In this document: piece by piece, positions 56,728-59,545 of the stretch
Layout of the letters: every line of letters begins with the position of its first letter
How positions within the stretch are numbered: position 1 is the first letter of the stretch
Assembly: GCA_022340565.1 (NCBI GenBank)
Contig: JAJDNR010000175.1
Location: forward strand, 1-59,545
Length of the DNA: 59,545 nt
Direction of reading: 5' to 3'
Origin: Desulfofustis sp.
Lineage (GTDB): Bacteria > Desulfobacterota > Desulfobulbia > Desulfobulbales > Desulfocapsaceae
Made by a program: the position numbers and the translations under genes
The notes under the pieces: model-generated
The model's database searches: none
What the model was told of the DNA's origin: nothing
What the model saw: the letters and a program-made list of their open reading frames with translations, nothing else

Positions 56728-57360
56728 ATGCTGAAACTGATCGTTTTCGACTGCGACGGCGTCCTCTTCGACTCCCGCGAAGCCAACCGGAGCTATTACA
56801 ACGACCTGCTCGCCGCCTTCGGCTGCGGGCCGATGACTGAAGACCAACTGCATTATGCGCACTGCCATAATGTCTCCGATTCCGTGGCCTGTATCTTCAA
56901 GGCCCACCCGCACGTCGACCTGAAGGCGGTGCATCGCCACCGGGAGAATCTGGATTACACGCCGTATCTGTCCTCGATGGTCATGGAACCCGATCTGGTC
57001 GGGTTTCTCGAGATCGTCAAGGAGCATTTCCACCTCGCGATTTCCACCAACAGAACCACCACCATGGCGCCGCTCCTTGAAACCTTCGGGCTGACCGGCT
57101 ATTTCGAACTGGTGGTAACATCGATCGACATAGCGATGCCCAAACCGGCTCCCGACGCCCTGTTCAAGATCTTTGACCATTTCCGCTGCGCCCCCGGGCA
57201 AACGATCTTCATCGGCGATTCCGAGGTTGACCGGCAACATACCGTGAACGCCGGTGTCGATCTGATCGCGTTTAGAAACCGGCAGCTCGATGCCAGGTAC
57301 CATGTCGAAAGCTTCATGGAAATTCTTGATCTGGCACCGTTTGCGCAGGTTCGCCCGTAA
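56728..57360 (+). CDS. HAD-superfamily phosphatase (phosphoglycolate phosphatase-like)
   Basis: A 210-residue haloacid dehalogenase-like hydrolase. Catalytic aspartates D8 and D10 are in FDCDGVLFDS, the second motif is STNRTTT, and the C-terminal motifs are KPAPDAL and GDSEVD. The helical cap between suggests a small phosphorylated metabolite, but the substrate cannot be named. It lies 31 bp after the YkgJ-like gene. Confidence 0.9.
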   Translation: MLKLIVFDCDGVLFDSREANRSYYNDLLAAFGCGPMTEDQLHYAHCHNVSDSVACIFKAHPHVDLKAVHRHRENLDYTPYLSSMVMEPDLVGFLEIVKEHFHLAISTNRTTTMAPLLETFGLTGYFELVVTSIDIAMPKPAPDALFKIFDHFRCAPGQTIFIGDSEVDRQHTVNAGVDLIAFRNRQLDARYHVESFMEILDLAPFAQVRP

Positions 57361-57400
57361 CCGCGGGTAAAAAGTCTTTTATTGTTGCGCAAAATTGCTG

Positions 57401-57406
57401 TATTAT
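57401..57406 (+). promoter_or_regulatory. possible -10 box before the E2-like gene
   Basis: TATTAT at 57401-57406 in an AT-rich stretch of the 97-bp gap between the HAD gene and the E2-like gene. No good -35 box lies at the right distance (TTTATT at 17 bp), so this is only a candidate. Confidence 0.25.
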
Positions 57407-57457
57407 TGAGCTGATATCGATCTCATCATCCTGCTTGAATACGACCGGTGCACATCC

Positions 57458-59545
57458 ATGGCAATAGCGACCGAGCAACTTGAAGCGATCAAAAAAGATC
57501 TTACTCACGCCTTTGCAGACGATCCGCATATCAGTGTCGTGCCGACCGAAGGAAATCCGCCGGACACCTACGAGATAACCTATCGGATAGAAGGGCTGCA
57601 GAAAACACCGGAAGGAGAGGTTGAGAAAGCGGATCATCACGTCGTCTCGATCAGCATCCCCTTCGGCTTTCCCCATTTTCCTCCGAGCTGCAAGCCGAAA
57701 AGCCCCATTTTTCACCCGGATTTCGACCCCGCAGCCATATGCATCGGAGACTTCTGGGAAAAAAATCGTTCCATCGTCGATTTGATATCCCATATCCGGG
57801 AAATGATCTCCGGAGCGGTCTACTCCACCGCCAATGCGTTCAACGAAGAAGCAGCGCAATGGTATGCGGAGCATGTTTCAGAACCGCAACAACCGCGCGA
57901 TCAGGCGGAGGCGGAACCTGAAGGAACGCCGCCATCGCCGGCCGATCAGAGTGGAGACGAGATTATCTCGCTGCTCGACGACGATGATGCCGACATCATC
58001 CAGGATGATCTTCTCGCAGACTACGATCCAGCTGACGGCAACGCCCTCGAACCGGCGCTGAGCTTTGTCGACGAGCCGGCAGAAGAGGATGATGCGGGAG
58101 AAGATGCACTCAACGAGATATTCAAGGAATCGGATTTCGATTTTGAAGCTTCGCAGACCGCTGACGATGGCAAGGAGCCGCTGGCACCTCCCGACATCAT
58201 CGGGGGGCTCGACGTCGCAGATGAAGATGAGGAGGTCGATGTCGACTACCTGCAGGAACTGGCTGCGCAGAGACGCTACTTCGGTTTGGACAAGCAACTC
58301 TCCCAGCTCCCGGCATCAGCAAGTTTCGAAGGGCGGGAAGCGCTCGCCGAACAGGCTGCAATCGCCCTGGAACGGGCACAGACCGCCTATACCCGGGGGC
58401 TGGAGTTCGAGCACGGAGGTGAAGTTCGAAAAGCGCTTGAATGCTTCAGACAAATCGAGCGATATACCACCGACTATCCAGGCCTGCAGGACGACATCGG
58501 CCGCATGACCCAGGCAATCGAGCTGCTTGGGGACTGGACCAAACCGGTCATGGAAGAGCGTCGTGAAGACCGCGACGATGAAGACGAGTCAGAATTGGAA
58601 CTGGAACGCGAATCAGAACCGGAGCAGAAACGCCCCCCTGAACCGGAGAAAAAACGCAGGGTCGAACCGGTTCGACCGTCGCCGCCGTCCCAGCCCCGAA
58701 TTTCCGAGGATAGACCGGAATCACGAAGCTTTTTTGAAGACGATACCCCCCGGCAGAAATCCCACCTCGTTCCTCTTGCGATCCTCATCATCATCGCCCT
58801 GGTCGCAGGGGCGGCGGGACTATCCTACTATTTCAGCGCATCAAAATATGACCAGGCCAACCAGCGTTTCAGCGAATGCAGGAACTCGTTGCAGAACAAT
58901 CAGTTCACCGATGCCGAACAGCAATGCGAATCGGCCATCGGACTGGCCAAACAGATCAAGCTTTTCAAGGCTTCGGAACGGGATCTGCTGATTACCGACA
59001 TAAAGAGAACGCTCAAGTCCGAATCACTCACCCAAGGACTTGCCGGGAATCTGCCGCTTGACGGACAGTATTACCCCAGACAGGTAGTTCAAGATATTGA
59101 GAATTTTAGAAAATTTCAGAAACAGGGAGACGATCTGTTGGCAGCTTCAAACTGGCAGCAGGCGCTATCCAATTATGAGCAGGCGCTGGCCATCGCAGAA
59201 AAAGAGGAGGCAATCGATCGGCAACAGGTTATCGAGATTTCTGAAAATATGAGGATGGCCCGATTCAGAATCAGTTACGAATCGGCACTTGCCTATATCG
59301 CCCGCAAGAAATGGGTGCTCGCGACCAGCGATTTCAATCTGGCGCTGGAGCAGCTGAAGACCTTGTCCGTCACCGACAAGGCCGCGATTATCGACGATAT
59401 ATCAAGCCGGCTCGGCGAAATCGCGCAGGCGACGGAGAAGGAAAAGGGCGATTCGGCTTTTCTCGATTCGAAGTGGGAGGAGGCCGCTGAACATTACCGC
59501 AAAGCCCTCGCCGTTGCCATGCAGGGGCCCAACCCCGATGAAAAC
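57458..59545 (+). CDS. membrane-anchored E2 ubiquitin-conjugating-enzyme-like protein with TPR-like region, 3' end missing
   Basis: The open frame runs for 696 codons from ATG 57458 to the window edge without a stop. Residues about 5-140 resemble an E2 (UBC) domain: FPHFPPSCKPKSPIFHPDF corresponds to the PFxPP...PxFHPN segment, C95 in AICIGDFW sits at the active-site cysteine position, and NAFNEEAAQWYAEH matches the E2 end (PLNPEAAxLY). The HPN asparagine is replaced by aspartate (D88). Residues 145-265 are acidic and low in complexity; 270-375 are helical; 380-425 are charged and proline-rich. One membrane helix (437-457, LVPLAILIIIALVAGAAGLSY) follows, then helical TPR-like repeats (about 465-696). 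By charge the N-terminus should be cytoplasmic. Function is unknown; E1, deubiquitinase or ubiquitin-like genes may follow. Confidence 0.8.
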   Translation, partial: MAIATEQLEAIKKDLTHAFADDPHISVVPTEGNPPDTYEITYRIEGLQKTPEGEVEKADHHVVSISIPFGFPHFPPSCKPKSPIFHPDFDPAAICIGDFWEKNRSIVDLISHIREMISGAVYSTANAFNEEAAQWYAEHVSEPQQPRDQAEAEPEGTPPSPADQSGDEIISLLDDDDADIIQDDLLADYDPADGNALEPALSFVDEPAEEDDAGEDALNEIFKESDFDFEASQTADDGKEPLAPPDIIGGLDVADEDEEVDVDYLQELAAQRRYFGLDKQLSQLPASASFEGREALAEQAAIALERAQTAYTRGLEFEHGGEVRKALECFRQIERYTTDYPGLQDDIGRMTQAIELLGDWTKPVMEERREDRDDEDESELELERESEPEQKRPPEPEKKRRVEPVRPSPPSQPRISEDRPESRSFFEDDTPRQKSHLVPLAILIIIALVAGAAGLSYYFSASKYDQANQRFSECRNSLQNNQFTDAEQQCESAIGLAKQIKLFKASERDLLITDIKRTLKSESLTQGLAGNLPLDGQYYPRQVVQDIENFRKFQKQGDDLLAASNWQQALSNYEQALAIAEKEEAIDRQQVIEISENMRMARFRISYESALAYIARKKWVLATSDFNLALEQLKTLSVTDKAAIIDDISSRLGEIAQATEKEKGDSAFLDSKWEEAAEHYRKALAVAMQGPNPDEN

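Overview
The window looks like a chromosomal segment of an anaerobic Desulfobacterota bacterium, most likely of the Desulfobulbales type. This is inferred from gene content, not from a marker-gene search. Supporting points are the F-type ATP synthase split into two clusters (atpZ-atpI-atpB-atpE and atpF'-atpF-atpH-A-G-D-C), a b subunit with a signal peptide, a fused SecDF, an anaerobe-type NIL-domain ferredoxin, LarB, a UbiD-family decarboxylase and a roughly 1420-residue PEP-synthase-like protein. Base composition is GC-rich and even, and genes are tightly packed. I see no rRNA, tRNA, insertion sequence, phage or CRISPR array.

Layout. 1-7 kb: 5' part of a TctC-type binding protein, a NarL/LuxR response regulator overlapping endonuclease III, a YgiQ-type radical SAM protein, and a FIST sensor protein paired with a hybrid histidine kinase. 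7-15 kb: EF-P with its EpmA-type ligase, then phosphodiesterase-HIT-MutS, then an AMIN-domain N-acetylmuramoyl-L-alanine amidase. 15-21.5 kb: the atpF'FHAGDC operon with a promoter candidate and a clear terminator. 21.6-30.8 kb: AlaRS, a CBS/DUF294 nucleotidyltransferase-like protein coupled to a DEDDh exonuclease, acetyl-CoA synthetase, an ArsR regulator with the cysteine spacing of persulfide sensors plus a YgaP-like membrane protein, and a small SAP-like cysteine-rich protein. 30.9-38 kb: a glgA-gap-dikinase cluster on the minus strand. 38.4-44.3 kb: YjbQ, a small unknown protein, UbiD-family decarboxylase, RluB-like synthase, an HU/IHF protein, RimO and a nucleoside phosphorylase. 44.3-47.6 kb: atpZIBE and hemL. 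47.8-50.6 kb: thioredoxin, thioredoxin reductase, BamD and a NIL ferredoxin. 50.6-57.4 kb: a split aminoglycoside-phosphotransferase-like/P-loop kinase pair, LarB, SecDF, a YkgJ-like protein and a HAD phosphatase.

The window ends inside a gene that starts at 57458. It encodes an N-terminal domain closely resembling a ubiquitin-conjugating E2 enzyme (active-site-like Cys95 after an HPD motif), then a long acidic linker, one membrane helix and a helical repeat-like region. This is the strongest candidate for an undescribed system, and its partners would lie beyond the right edge. Second is the dikinase-like protein (PPDK-type ATP-grasp and phosphohistidine domains, no PEP-binding barrel, about 920 residues of unrecognised N-terminus) beside glycogen synthase and GAPDH. 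Third is a pair of rearranged, structured intergenic repeats at about 14.8-15.1 kb and 27.4-27.7 kb that share conserved flanks but have different stem sequences.
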